A stretch of 64,000 nt of DNA, from positions 36,751-100,750 of the forward strand of contig JAKAUC010000020.1 of NCBI GenBank assembly GCA_021827865.1. Reading direction: 5' to 3'. This stretch comes from an archaeon (lineage in GTDB: Archaea > Thermoproteota > Nitrososphaeria > Nitrososphaerales > Gagatemarchaeaceae). The translations under genes were made by a program, and so were the position numbers. Within the stretch, counting starts at the first letter, position 1. Every line of letters starts with the position of its first letter. A model generated the notes under the pieces. It was not told the DNA's origin. It was given only the letters and a program-made list of their open reading frames with translations, and searched no databases. Of this stretch, positions 33,874 to 42,429 are shown piece by piece.

Positions 33874-34284
33874 ATGAACCTCGGCGACAGAGAAGCGATG
33901 AACGACGTGATCAGCAACGTCCTGAGGTACGGAGTCCTGATTTCAGCCGCGATCCTCCTCGTCGGGACCGTGCTGCTGGTTGTGGACTACAGCTTCACCG
34001 ACTCTTCGGTTTTCCTGGGATACATCCCAGGTCGAATACCCCACAGCAGCTTCAGCCCGTCCCTATCCGCGCTGGCGCTCGGGGTGGCCAAACTCGATCC
34101 CTTCTCCGTCATCGAGCTCGGGGTGATCGTCCTTATCGCGACCCCGGTGTCGAGGGTCTTCTTCTCCATCCTTCTTTTCGCCGCAGAGAAGGACATGACC
34201 TACGTCAAGATCACGTTGGTCGTACTCGCCCTTCTCCTCTTCAGCATGCTGGTGACGCCGTTCATCCCGGCCTTCCACGCCTGA
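33874..34284 (+). CDS. DUF1634 membrane protein
   Basis: A 136-residue protein with three predicted transmembrane helices (about 18-40, 75-95, 108-130) and the family segment LGVIVLIATPVSRVFFSILLF. DUF1634 genes often follow TSUP exporters, as here (7-base gap), so it is probably an accessory subunit. The biochemical role is unknown. Confidence 0.8.
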   Translation: MNLGDREAMNDVISNVLRYGVLISAAILLVGTVLLVVDYSFTDSSVFLGYIPGRIPHSSFSPSLSALALGVAKLDPFSVIELGVIVLIATPVSRVFFSILLFAAEKDMTYVKITLVVLALLLFSMLVTPFIPAFHA

Positions 34285-34403
34285 GCAGCTTCGGCTGAAG
34301 GCTAGCTTGGACGATCGCTTCTGCGCGTCTACAAGCGCCGTCGGGGGGCCATCCTGTTAAAAACCCCACAACGTAGCTGCGAGGGCAGAGCGGAACTGTT
34401 CGA

Positions 34404-36035
34404 TTGGCGATCCTAGCGAGTTTTCCACTGGCCGTATCCTCGCTCGCATATCTCGGAATCCTGCTCATCGCCGCCAAACTCGGTGAGGAGGTGTTCCGCA
34501 GGGCAGGTCTCGTCCCCTTCGTCGGCGCCATCCTGGTCGGTGTGCTGCTCGGCCCCGGCGTACTCAATGCCGTAGAAGCGCTTCCGACCATCGCATTGTT
34601 CGTTTCAATCGGAATAGATTTCCTGCTCTTCGTGAGCGGAGCCGAAGAGTTCGAGGCTGCGAGGCTCAGAGGGGCGTTTGCCAAGAAATCTTCGCTCTTG
34701 GTCTCTCTGGCACAGTTCGTCGTTCGGTTCCTGGCAATCACGGTCATATCGTTTTTCCTGTTCAGGCAGCTGACCGAGGCCCTAGTTGTTGGCGTCGTCG
34801 CTGGAATGAGCAGCGCTGGACCGCTCTCCAGGCTACTCACCGACACCGGGCTCGCCAGGACTGACGAAGGTACGACTATCTTCTCCCAGGTCCTCGTCAT
34901 AGAGGTCGCCGCCGTAGTCGTCTACTCGTTCATCTTCGACCTCGCCGGCAGGGCCATCACCGTCCTGTCCGTGGCCGTCACCGCAGGCGAGCTCGTGGCC
35001 GCGATCCTCGGAATCGTGGCATTCGGCAGGTATGTGATGGTCCCGCTTCTGGAGCAAGTCGAGACCCATCTGAAGAGCCGCGAAGCCGTCTTCGCGATAA
35101 TCATCGCCATCCTCCTGATCGCGGGGTTCGTCGGCCAGGTCACGGGTTTCAACGCGGCGATTGTCGCCCTGTTCCTGGGGTTGCTGATGCAGAAGTTCCT
35201 CGCCGCCAGGCCGGTCCTGATGGAGAAGCTGCGAGCGTTCACATATGGTTTCTTCGAGCCCATGTTCTTCGCCGGTCTCGGTCTCTACTTCATCCATGTC
35301 ACGCCCGCTCTCATCGCCGTCGGCTTGGGCATATTCGGAATCGCGCTCGCATCAGACGCTGCTGTGGGGGCCGCTTCAGCCGGCTTCTTCCGCATGGACC
35401 GATGGCGTAACGCGTTCGGGACGAGCGTGAAGGGAGGAGTGGATGCGGCGTTACTCGTCTCCGCCTTCACGGCAGGATCGGCGCTGATAGGGAGCTTCAT
35501 CTATTCTGCTACGGCCATAGGGATCGTATTCCTTTCACTGACCTCGCCTCTCCTCTTCAGACGCCGCGCCGAACTAGTCTCGATTGATCATGAAGGGGAC
35601 ACTCAGAAGAGGGTGGTCAAGATGCACCTCCAGTCTATGACCGCGGCAGAAATATGCAGGGCCCTGCCGACGGTGGCGGTCAGCGACGACGAGCCGGTCA
35701 AACACGCGCTCAAGACGCTCCTTGAGTTCGACGCGCGCGCCGCCGTGGTCCTCAAGGCGGGTAAGCCTGTGGCGACCCTGCTGATGCGTGACGTCACGGG
35801 TCTTTCGAGACGGGAGATGGCGGGCAAGGTGTCGGAAGCCCCCCTGGCGGAGCTGGTCGATGTGAAGGAAAGCGAACCAGGTCTCAACCTCACTGCGCTT
35901 TTCAGGGAGACCAACGTCCCCATCGTCGCGGTGGTCGACGGTTCTGGGAGACTGCTGGGGACGATACTTGAGAGGGAGATCCTGAGGAGGCTGGTCGAGT
36001 CCCTGGACGAACAGGAGGGCGGGGGAGCACGCTAG
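34404..36035 (+). CDS. CPA2 (Kef-type) cation:proton antiporter with C-terminal CBS pair
   Basis: A 543-residue protein. Residues 1-390 hold about 12 transmembrane helices of the monovalent cation:proton antiporter-2 family, with charged residues inside helices (FVSIGIDFLLFVSGAEEF). Residues about 410-540 form two CBS motifs separated by a degenerate linker, likely a nucleotide sensor gating transport, where many Kef proteins use a TrkA-N domain. The start is TTG 34404. It is separated by about 120 bases from the DUF1634 gene, with an A/T-rich GTTAAAAACC in the gap, so it has its own promoter. Confidence 0.85.
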   Translation: MAILASFPLAVSSLAYLGILLIAAKLGEEVFRRAGLVPFVGAILVGVLLGPGVLNAVEALPTIALFVSIGIDFLLFVSGAEEFEAARLRGAFAKKSSLLVSLAQFVVRFLAITVISFFLFRQLTEALVVGVVAGMSSAGPLSRLLTDTGLARTDEGTTIFSQVLVIEVAAVVVYSFIFDLAGRAITVLSVAVTAGELVAAILGIVAFGRYVMVPLLEQVETHLKSREAVFAIIIAILLIAGFVGQVTGFNAAIVALFLGLLMQKFLAARPVLMEKLRAFTYGFFEPMFFAGLGLYFIHVTPALIAVGLGIFGIALASDAAVGAASAGFFRMDRWRNAFGTSVKGGVDAALLVSAFTAGSALIGSFIYSATAIGIVFLSLTSPLLFRRRAELVSIDHEGDTQKRVVKMHLQSMTAAEICRALPTVAVSDDEPVKHALKTLLEFDARAAVVLKAGKPVATLLMRDVTGLSRREMAGKVSEAPLAELVDVKESEPGLNLTALFRETNVPIVAVVDGSGRLLGTILEREILRRLVESLDEQEGGGAR

Positions 36036-36105
36036 CGATGTCATCGGGCAGGCCTACGAGAGCCTTCAGCGGCTTACCGCCTCTCGGCGCCCGCGGCAGA
36101 AAGCG

Positions 36106-37386
36106 TCAGTTCCGGGCCCGTACGGCCTCGCGTTCCAGCGAAGCCTGGAACGCTGACGGACCGACGTCGCCAAAGGCGACATCCTTGGCCTGAAGGAAGT
36201 CTGCAAAGCGCATGATGCCGCGTGCGAACGGCTTCGCCACCGCGTGAAGGTCGGTTCCTTCCTCCCACCAAGCCCGCTGGATGAGGAGGCGTTTCGTGTC
36301 CCTCGCTAGGACAGGCTCGATTCTTCCGACGAGCTGATCTCCAAGAAGCACGGGGAGAACGTAGTAGCCCCACCTCCTCTTGCGGGCGGGCTTGTACACC
36401 TCCCAGAGATATTCGAAACCGAAGAGAGCCTGCGAACGACCGTTCGCTATCACTACGTCGAGAGGCGCAAGGAACTTCGTTTCTGGCTCGGATTCTAGGG
36501 GCCTCCATGGTACGGGGATGCCGCCTTGGCTTACCTCCTCGAGCAGTGGCACCTGTTCTGCCCTTACGACGTTGGCCAACTTCTCTCCTTCGACCTGGAC
36601 TTCTACGAGGCGGCCATCGTTGACCAGTCTTTGCCGCAACTGCTGCTTCGTCAGCTTGGATCTGCCTCTGCCTTCTTCTGTCGTTCTGACATACGGAACA
36701 CCCTCGGCTCCTGACAACCCCAGCCAGCCCAGCGTCTCGCAAGCCATCTCTTCTAGGGTGGACTCTGCTGACAATGGTTCCCGCAGAGGCCCGAACATCT
36801 TCCCGATCAGGTCGTAGAACTTGCGGTTCCCTTCACGATGATGCACAAGTATATCCAAGTGCCTCCAGAGGAAGTAGAGAGCGAGTCCTTCAGCATGGCT
36901 CGAGCGGTAGTCCTCTACCCGCTCCCCGTCTGGCCAGTCCTGGGACCCGAGCGGGCCCCGTTTCTTGATTTCTTGTAGAATCTGTAGAGTCAGCTTCTTG
37001 TTCTTGGAATACCAGGCCTCCCAGCGCTTGGGCAGTCCCTCGTTCTGAACCCAGGACCAGTGAAGGCGGAGCAGGTCTCTTGGGTAGACCGAGACAGCAC
37101 CTCCAAACTCGAACCCCGCCCTCTCCCGGTAGAGAAGGAGGTCGAGGTGGTCTCGCCGGTACCCTTCTACCCGACTCGCAAAAATCAGGTCCTGGACCCG
37201 TCCAATGACGTCGAGCGGATCGACCCTGACGCGCCGACACGCTAGGAGGGCGTCGCGCGCGCCATCCGGCCCCTTCCACCGTCTCCCGGGCCAAAGGCCC
37301 TGAAGGCCAAGCACGAAACGCCTCCGGGCGCTTTCGGAGACTCGCACGTCTAGAGCCTCACATGGGGGTTTATTGGCTCTCGACAA
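36106..37386 (-). CDS. YcaQ/AlkZ-like winged-helix DNA glycosylase family protein
   Basis: A 426-residue HTH_42 family protein. The N-terminal region LGLQGLWPGRR, the middle VQDLIFASRVEGYRRDHLDLLLY, and the late LAPLDVVI, FGFEYLWEVYKPA and YYVLPVLLGDQLVGR segments match YcaQ relatives. E. coli YcaQ and Streptomyces AlkZ unhook interstrand crosslinks using a Q-x-D or Q-x-Q motif; at the corresponding place this protein reads RVD, so the catalytic Gln seems replaced. It may recognise other lesions or have lost activity. Confidence 0.8.
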   Translation of the reverse strand: MSRANKPPCEALDVRVSESARRRFVLGLQGLWPGRRWKGPDGARDALLACRRVRVDPLDVIGRVQDLIFASRVEGYRRDHLDLLLYRERAGFEFGGAVSVYPRDLLRLHWSWVQNEGLPKRWEAWYSKNKKLTLQILQEIKKRGPLGSQDWPDGERVEDYRSSHAEGLALYFLWRHLDILVHHREGNRKFYDLIGKMFGPLREPLSAESTLEEMACETLGWLGLSGAEGVPYVRTTEEGRGRSKLTKQQLRQRLVNDGRLVEVQVEGEKLANVVRAEQVPLLEEVSQGGIPVPWRPLESEPETKFLAPLDVVIANGRSQALFGFEYLWEVYKPARKRRWGYYVLPVLLGDQLVGRIEPVLARDTKRLLIQRAWWEEGTDLHAVAKPFARGIMRFADFLQAKDVAFGDVGPSAFQASLEREAVRARN

Positions 37387-37859
37387 GCAAAGGTGCCTCT
37401 TCCAGCACGTTCACGTTGCTGAAAGGCCCCCACAGTTCCTAGAACGGGACAACGGACAGGAAGCCACCTGGAAGCAAGGCGCAGTCGTCGGCGCCTCACC
37501 AAGACTCTCATTCGCTCGAGAAAGACCTGATTCAGGGTGACCTTAGCGGCCTTACACCCTTTGGCGCCTCAACCTCCAGGGACAGCGGGTTTGGGGATGA
37601 GAGAATGTGGATGTAATCCGAGAGCGCGTTAACTCGTGAAAGTCATTCGGGGTCAGAAAAATCGCGCCCCGGCCGGGATTCTGACCTGCAGGCGCGGCTT
37701 TAGGCGCCTTTGAACCAGGGGAGCCTTCGCCTCTCCCTGCTTCTGATACGCAGCGCCGAAGCCGCTTTCTCGGTCCTGCTTGTTCGCTGCCCTAATCCAG
37801 TTGGGGTAATCGCCACTTCAGATACGGGTCGCCAAGAGTTAAAAAGATACACGTCCCAG
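37387..37859. other. 473-base spacer with tRNA-Glu-like repeat and a promoter
   Basis: No gene is called. The stretch holds a partial copy of the tRNA-Glu 3' end with flank (37656-37681) and, just before the membrane protein, a TATA-like GTTAAAAAG (about 37839-37846) 14-20 bases ahead of ATG 37860. Base composition is visibly lower in G and C than the neighbouring genes. Confidence 0.45.
37656..37716 (-). repeat. Degenerate repeat containing tRNA-Glu 3'-end sequence (copy A)
   Basis: Positions 37666-37681 are identical to the last 16 bases of tRNA-Glu (42431-42446), and the neighbouring 8 bases (37656-37663) also match the sequence just beyond that tRNA. The rest, to about 37716, aligns with the repeat at 40000-40051 with scattered changes. 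It cannot fold as a full tRNA. Confidence 0.55.
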
Positions 37860-38576
37860 ATGCGAGGCTACCCACCATTGACTGGTCTTTCGGTTGAAAA
37901 CGCGAATCCGAACCAGAATGGGACAGACGGGGGCGCGGAATCAGCCTGGAGCAGGCTTTCCAGCCGCTCGAAGAAGGGCGTCTATCTTCTCTTAATCGCG
38001 TCGCTTGCCCTTTTCACCGCCGTGGTCGGCTACATCCTGTACGTGGGGTCGGTTACAGGCTCGGAGGCGTTCATAACGACGTCCGCGCCGTTCATCTTGA
38101 GCCTCCTTATCATGGGGTTCACGTCCATCTTCCTCTCCGTATACGTGGCTACCCGGCCGGGAGCCTCCTGTTCTGATGTCCTGGGGAGCTTCTGGATGCT
38201 GCTCCTCCTTCCAATGTCTATCGCACTCTACAGTGATTACACATCAGTCGATTACCTATTCGTCGTGCTGATAGTCGCGTCTGCGCTCATGCTCTGGAGG
38301 GGAAACAGGAACATGAAGTGGTTCCTCATCGTCGGCGGGCTCACGACCATCTGGTTCGTCTTCGACCCTCTCAACCACACCCTGGACTACCTTTCCCTCA
38401 GCGCCGGGTCAGCCGGCCTCGGGATAGTTCAGGAGAGCGCATCGCTCGCGCTGCAGAGGTCGATAACCGACTGGCTCAGGCTCGGCTTCTTCCTCGCCGT
38501 CTTCGTCGCGACCCTGAAAGGAAAACGACGCGAACCATCCTGTGGTTCGCTTCGCGCAGACAGCTCTTCCGCCTGA
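37860..38576 (+). CDS. Multi-pass membrane protein, unknown (paralogue of 38726-39556)
   Basis: A 238-residue protein with about seven hydrophobic helices and a short polar N-terminus. I take ATG 37860 rather than the frame start at 37710, because the upstream part is repeat DNA and a TATA-like box lies just ahead. The central segment FWMLLLLP through YLFVVLIVASALMLWRGN and KWFLIVGG lines up with WWLLLLVP, HLVFMVFFVAMAYLSYAGR and KWGAALGT of the convergent gene downstream, so the two are distant paralogues. I know of no family. Confidence 0.65.
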   Translation: MRGYPPLTGLSVENANPNQNGTDGGAESAWSRLSSRSKKGVYLLLIASLALFTAVVGYILYVGSVTGSEAFITTSAPFILSLLIMGFTSIFLSVYVATRPGASCSDVLGSFWMLLLLPMSIALYSDYTSVDYLFVVLIVASALMLWRGNRNMKWFLIVGGLTTIWFVFDPLNHTLDYLSLSAGSAGLGIVQESASLALQRSITDWLRLGFFLAVFVATLKGKRREPSCGSLRADSSSA

Positions 38577-38725
38577 AACGGCGTTGGCTCCACCTGCGGC
38601 ACAACTTAACCCTCCAAACACGGCGCCTTGACCAGGCAGGGGCGGGTGTCCCATTTGCAGAGGCGCGTATAGGACCCCCCGCAACCCCCGCGCCCATGGC
38701 GACGGGTGCCGGAGGCATAGTGTGA

Positions 38726-39556
38726 CTAGGTTACTTCCTTCTTTGCCTTCCAGACCAGTGGGACCGCGACCAGGGCGACGAGGTTGCCCGCGTTGGCTAC
38801 CAATGAGGGCCAGCCGCCGAAGACAGCCTGGAACCCCAGGACGGGGAGGAGGGCAAGCCGCGGGACGGTCACAAGGAACATGGCGACGACTAAAAGGATC
38901 GTCAGATTCCGCCTGCTACCCAGGTACATGCTGTAGACCAGGGGGATTAGGGCCATGGCGACGATCATGTCGGAAGTGAAGGCGAGGAGCCCCCAGGCGG
39001 TTTGGGTCACCGCCGTGGACGACAGGGTCACCCCGCTCACGTTCCATGGGCCGCCTCTGATGAGGTCCCCGCTCCCGTCGGTAGCATAGAACACAGCGAT
39101 AAAGGTGCCTAGGGCTGCCCCCCACTTCCAAGAGCTTTCCCGGCCGGCGTAGGAGAGGTAAGCCATGGCCACGAAGAACACCATGAAGACCAGATGCCCG
39201 ACGAAGAAGTCGAAATAATTCCCAAGGATCGCGGGGACCAGGAGAAGGAGCCACCAGTTCCCCCAGCTCGACAGCCGACGCTCCTCGCCTGAGGAGCCTT
39301 TCGCCCTATCCATGTATGCTGCGACCGCGACGGCCGAGAGCACGACGAAGATGGTCGCAGCGAGACCAAAGTCGATAGTCGGGGTGAAGGCGACCCCTCC
39401 CCCAACGTAGGCGGCGACGGGGTCGACCTGGCTGGCTATCGCGGTGGGGCCTGCGACGGCCAGGACCGCGTCCAAGAGGAGCGTCGTCCGGACGAGCAGC
39501 GAGGCTCGCCTAGGGATAGACCTCAGCGCAGACGCACTTGCCTGGCCAGGAGCCAA
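38726..39556 (-). CDS. Multi-pass membrane protein, unknown (paralogue of 37860-38576)
   Basis: A 276-residue protein, start TTG 39556, with about eight transmembrane helices and a basic loop after the third. A TATA-like CTTAAGAAC at about 39588-39595 lies roughly 30-35 bases upstream. The middle of the protein is alignable with the convergent 37860 gene (see that entry). Function is unknown. The pair lies between two degenerate tRNA-Glu-like repeats, suggesting a locally duplicated or acquired unit. Confidence 0.65.
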   Translation of the reverse strand: MAPGQASASALRSIPRRASLLVRTTLLLDAVLAVAGPTAIASQVDPVAAYVGGGVAFTPTIDFGLAATIFVVLSAVAVAAYMDRAKGSSGEERRLSSWGNWWLLLLVPAILGNYFDFFVGHLVFMVFFVAMAYLSYAGRESSWKWGAALGTFIAVFYATDGSGDLIRGGPWNVSGVTLSSTAVTQTAWGLLAFTSDMIVAMALIPLVYSMYLGSRRNLTILLVVAMFLVTVPRLALLPVLGFQAVFGGWPSLVANAGNLVALVAVPLVWKAKKEVT

Positions 39557-39609
39557 CCCAACCAGGCGGGCAGTCGTCCTGACTTGTTCTTAAGCTCAAT
39601 GGGGGCTGA

Positions 39610-39777
39610 GCCCAGAGGCGGGCCACGTGGGGCATTGAAGCAACCAAAGCGGACTCCGCGGAGTCGATACATGTCGACACGCTGGTCTCAACAGCGTCCC
39701 TCCTGAGCGGCCTGACCAAGAAGCAGGCGAAGGCGCTTGTGGTGGCGCTCGACAACAGGTACTTCAACCTGCCATGA
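39610..39777 (+). pseudogene. Startless coding remnant of about 50 codons
   Basis: The frame is open from 39610 to TGA 39775-39777 with protein-like codon use (ending LTKKQAKALVVALDNRY, then FNLP) but no ATG, GTG or TTG in the usable part. It may be the tail of a truncated gene, or be translated from a rare ATT start. No family is recognised. Confidence 0.3.
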
Positions 39778-39999
39778 GGCACGACGGCATGCGTCTCTAG
39801 CGACTGAAACCGTACTTGGCAGGCAAGCGCCTGTGTAGGTGAACCATGCCCATCTGTACCTGGCGCATCGTACCCCGCGGTGCATCATACCCAAAAGCAC
39901 GGGCACGGTCGCCGGGTTTTGCACATCCGGGGTAGAAGCTCCAAACACTTTCACTCGGGGCATTGCACCCGTCGGGGATTAGGAGGTGCAGGTTTATGT

Positions 40000-40051
40000 G
40001 CCCCGGCCGGGACTCGGGCCTGCAGATGCGGGCTTGAGCACTTTCGTAACC
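40000..40051 (-). repeat. Degenerate repeat containing tRNA-Glu 3'-end sequence (copy B)
   Basis: Positions 40000-40015 match 15 of the 16 terminal bases of tRNA-Glu. The remaining bases align with copy A (37656-37716), sharing CTGCAGG and AAGCC blocks. Same orientation as the intact tRNA at 42430-42520. Confidence 0.5.
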
Positions 40052-40214
40052 GTCAGGCGCCTGCCCTGTCAAAGTCCCCGCTGGGGCATACCCCTACCCT
40101 ATCTCTTCCCGTCTCTGCCACGCCTCGCTATTCAACGCCGTGCGCATGTGGTGAGATGACCTGACGCGGGCGGTCGCCGGGACTTCCGAGAACATATGTG
40201 ATCTGAGATTCTTT

Positions 40215-40775
40215 CTATCTTGGGAGCCATTCAATTTCCATATGAATCTCTAGTTTGTGGTTTTCCTTGGCGTAAAGGAACTTGAAGGTCACGGGCTCGG
40301 TAGGTCTGATTTTCAAAGGGGTCTTTCCCGGAAACAGTTCTGACACCTCGAGAGCGCCTTCGTGCAGAGAGGCGCCTAGCTCTGTTAGTACTGTTGCCAA
40401 TTCGTCCTTGCTGACTTGCACTTTGTGCCTAACTATCGACTCGTGCGCTTCTCGATAGTTCTCCAGCACCTCTGTCATTTTTGTCCAATAAGTCATCGAC
40501 TGAGTGAGCTCGTCCCTTCCCTTGTCAGTCAAAGCGTAGTGCTTCCGGTCGGGGACCTCCTCCATGAATTCTATCCTACTCGTGACAAGCTTGTTCCCTT
40601 CGAGCTTCTCCAAGGCGGGATAGATAGTCCCCGTCTTGGGCTTCCAGAAGCCCGAGAAGCGTTTCTCCAATTCCCTGATTATCTCGTATCCGTACATCGG
40701 CCTCTCAGCTAGGAGTAGAAGCAGCCACAACGACACGGCTCCTACCTTCATTCCTCTTGGCGATACTCCTGACAT
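40215..40775 (-). CDS. PadR-family transcription regulator
   Basis: A 186-residue PadR-like protein. The winged helix is at residues about 10-90 with the family hallmarks YGYEIIRELE, GTIYPALEKLEG and YALTDKGRDEL, then a C-terminal helical and beta extension. ATG 40775 lies about 30 bases from the TATA box. It is divergent from the chrB-like gene and probably represses it and itself through palindromes 40811-40823 and 40828-40840. Lower G+C than its neighbours hints at acquisition. Confidence 0.85.
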   Translation of the reverse strand: MSGVSPRGMKVGAVSLWLLLLLAERPMYGYEIIRELEKRFSGFWKPKTGTIYPALEKLEGNKLVTSRIEFMEEVPDRKHYALTDKGRDELTQSMTYWTKMTEVLENYREAHESIVRHKVQVSKDELATVLTELGASLHEGALEVSELFPGKTPLKIRPTEPVTFKFLYAKENHKLEIHMEIEWLPR

Positions 40776-40802
40776 ACCTGACTTCGATGACCCCTCGAAC
40801 CT

Positions 40803-40840
40803 TTATATAAGTAGACTATCTACCTATGTAGTGGAACTAC
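40803..40840. promoter_or_regulatory. Divergent promoter with two PadR-type palindromes
   Basis: The symmetric TATA element TTATATAA (40803-40810) faces both genes. Immediately on the chrB side are two 13-base perfect inverted repeats, GTAGA-CTA-TCTAC (40811-40823) and GTAGT-GGA-ACTAC (40828-40840), centres 17 bases apart and touching the start codon. They are good operator candidates for the PadR-like regulator. Confidence 0.6.
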
Positions 40841-40841
40841 T

Positions 40842-41306
40842 ATGAAGTGGATAACAAGAGAGAAGGCGAAAGTGGACAGGATCGCATGCCCCTGGGTAAT
40901 CAAGAGGTTCGTTGACCCTCAGGCCAAGTTCCTGTTCGTTCCCAAGGAGAAGGTGTTGGAGATGGCGAAGAGCAAGAACGCAACGCCGTTCGACACTCCT
41001 GGCGCAGAGCTGATGCACTACGAGGAAAACGGGGAAGAGCGGGTCAGCTTCGACGCAGTCATCAGGAAGTACGGCCTCAAGGACCCCGCCCTCCTAGAAC
41101 TCGCGAAAATCGTCAGGGGCGCGGACGCCAGGATCCCGGACCGCCCGCACGAGTCGGCGGGGCTGGAAGCGGCTGCCTTGGGATTCAGGGCAATCGCCAA
41201 GGACGACTTTGAAAACATGAAGCTACAGTTCCCCTTCTATGACGCCATGTACGGCTACTGCCAGCAGAGGCTGAAGGAAGGGGCGAAGCTGGAACACGCC
41301 GTCTAA
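40842..41306 (+). CDS. ChrB C-terminal-domain (chromate resistance) protein
   Basis: A 154-residue protein matching the C-terminal domain of ChrB: opening KWITREKAKVDRIACPWVIKR, FVPKEKVLEMA, then HYEENGEERVSFDAVI and HESAGLEAAALGF. In bacteria this domain accompanies chromate exporters and may be redox or metal related; the N-terminal regulatory half of ChrB is absent. ATG 40842 touches the second palindrome. It is followed after 23 bases by a beta-propeller gene. A role in chromate tolerance is by family only; no chrA exporter is visible. Confidence 0.82.
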   Translation: MKWITREKAKVDRIACPWVIKRFVDPQAKFLFVPKEKVLEMAKSKNATPFDTPGAELMHYEENGEERVSFDAVIRKYGLKDPALLELAKIVRGADARIPDRPHESAGLEAAALGFRAIAKDDFENMKLQFPFYDAMYGYCQQRLKEGAKLEHAV

Positions 41307-41329
41307 GGGCGGACGGGTTCCACGGCGCC

Positions 41330-42226
41330 ATGCCTCGTCTGGTCGGCCACATCAGGCTCCCGTCCCGTGCTGACGGGGAATACGACCACGCTGACGTCCA
41401 CATCCAGAGCGGCAAGATCTACATCGCCAATACCGCCGAAGGTTCAGTGGAAGTCGTCGACGGAGAGTCTATGATCTATGCCACCACAGTCGGGGGGTGT
41501 AGGGAGGCGAGCGGCGTGCTCTGCGCCCAGGACGAAGGGACCGTCTTTATTGCTGCCAGAGGCGCCGGGAAAATCCTTGCGATTGATGTGGCGCATGACA
41601 AGGCGACCAAAGAGATCCCCGCAGGGTCGACCCCGAACGGGCTCGCTTGGGACTCCCGGCGGAAGCATCTGCTTGTCGCTGACGTGAAGGACAACCATAC
41701 GAGGCTCATAGACCCCGCCTCAGGGACGGCGCTTTCCTCAGCCGTCCTCAAGGGGAGGCCGCGCTGGTGCCTCTACGACAAGGAGCTCGATTTCTTCCTC
41801 GTCAACGTCCGTGACCCAGCCGGGGTCTCGATAATCTCGCCCGAGACGATGAAAGAGGAGCGTTTCATCAGGGTGTCAGCAGCCGGGCCTCACGGTCTGG
41901 GGACGGTAGACGGGTCGGGACGTGCTTACGTGGCATGCGACGACAGGAACATGGTGGTGCTCGACCTCAATCAAGAGCGCGAGGTGGCGCGCATTACTCT
42001 GTCTGGGCCCCCGGACGTGGTCTGGATGAACCTGCACAAGGGACGCCTGTACTGCGCGACGGGGGAGCCCGGAGTCATAGACGTGATCGACACGTCCAAG
42101 CTGGCACACGTCGGGAAGATCCGCACCGAGGAGGGGGCTCATACCCTGGCCTTCGACGAGAAGAGGCAGAGGCTTTACTCCCTACTCCCGAAGTCAAACA
42201 ACGTTGGAGTTTACTCCGAGGACTAG
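41330..42226 (+). CDS. YncE/NHL-type seven-bladed beta-propeller protein
   Basis: A 298-residue protein of about seven repeated four-strand blades, each with a KIYIANT/HLLVADV-like strand followed by a V/I-DVID or LDL turn (about every 40 residues). There is no signal peptide or lipobox, so it is cytoplasmic, unlike secreted YncE. It is probably cotranscribed with the chrB-like gene. Propellers of this kind bind ligands or proteins; no catalytic residues are apparent. Confidence 0.78.
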   Translation: MPRLVGHIRLPSRADGEYDHADVHIQSGKIYIANTAEGSVEVVDGESMIYATTVGGCREASGVLCAQDEGTVFIAARGAGKILAIDVAHDKATKEIPAGSTPNGLAWDSRRKHLLVADVKDNHTRLIDPASGTALSSAVLKGRPRWCLYDKELDFFLVNVRDPAGVSIISPETMKEERFIRVSAAGPHGLGTVDGSGRAYVACDDRNMVVLDLNQEREVARITLSGPPDVVWMNLHKGRLYCATGEPGVIDVIDTSKLAHVGKIRTEEGAHTLAFDEKRQRLYSLLPKSNNVGVYSED

Positions 42227-42429
42227 GCCGGGCGGCCGGTTCTCCGCATGCTCGCATATCCTTGCTGCCTCCTTACAGAGCTCGCTCTCCCGCCACTCCG
42301 CCGCGCAGGTCTGCCAGTTTGCTCTAATTGCGGTAGCCTTGCGCCAACGTCATTGATGGAATCTCAATAGCGATTTAGGTTGTCATCTTTTTCCGACCCG
42401 AAATACCTCGGACTTGGCCCGAAAAATCA

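Larger units (their letters stand above)
39557..40214. other. Gene-poor stretch with a coding remnant and repeat copy B
   Basis: About 660 bases with no intact gene. It contains the promoter of the membrane protein gene, a short startless frame (39610-39777), several short G/C-rich near-repeats around 39850-39980, and the tRNA-Glu-like repeat at 40000-40051. It looks like decayed or integrated DNA. Confidence 0.45.

Noticed and set aside
37666..37716. A second complete tRNA gene at repeat copy A (and likewise at 40000)
   Set aside because: The T stem does not pair properly and no D or anticodon arm can be formed.
37710..37859. N-terminal extension of the membrane protein to the frame start at 37710
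   Set aside because: The extra 50 codons run through the degenerate tRNA-Glu-like repeat and a TATA-like element lies just before ATG 37860.
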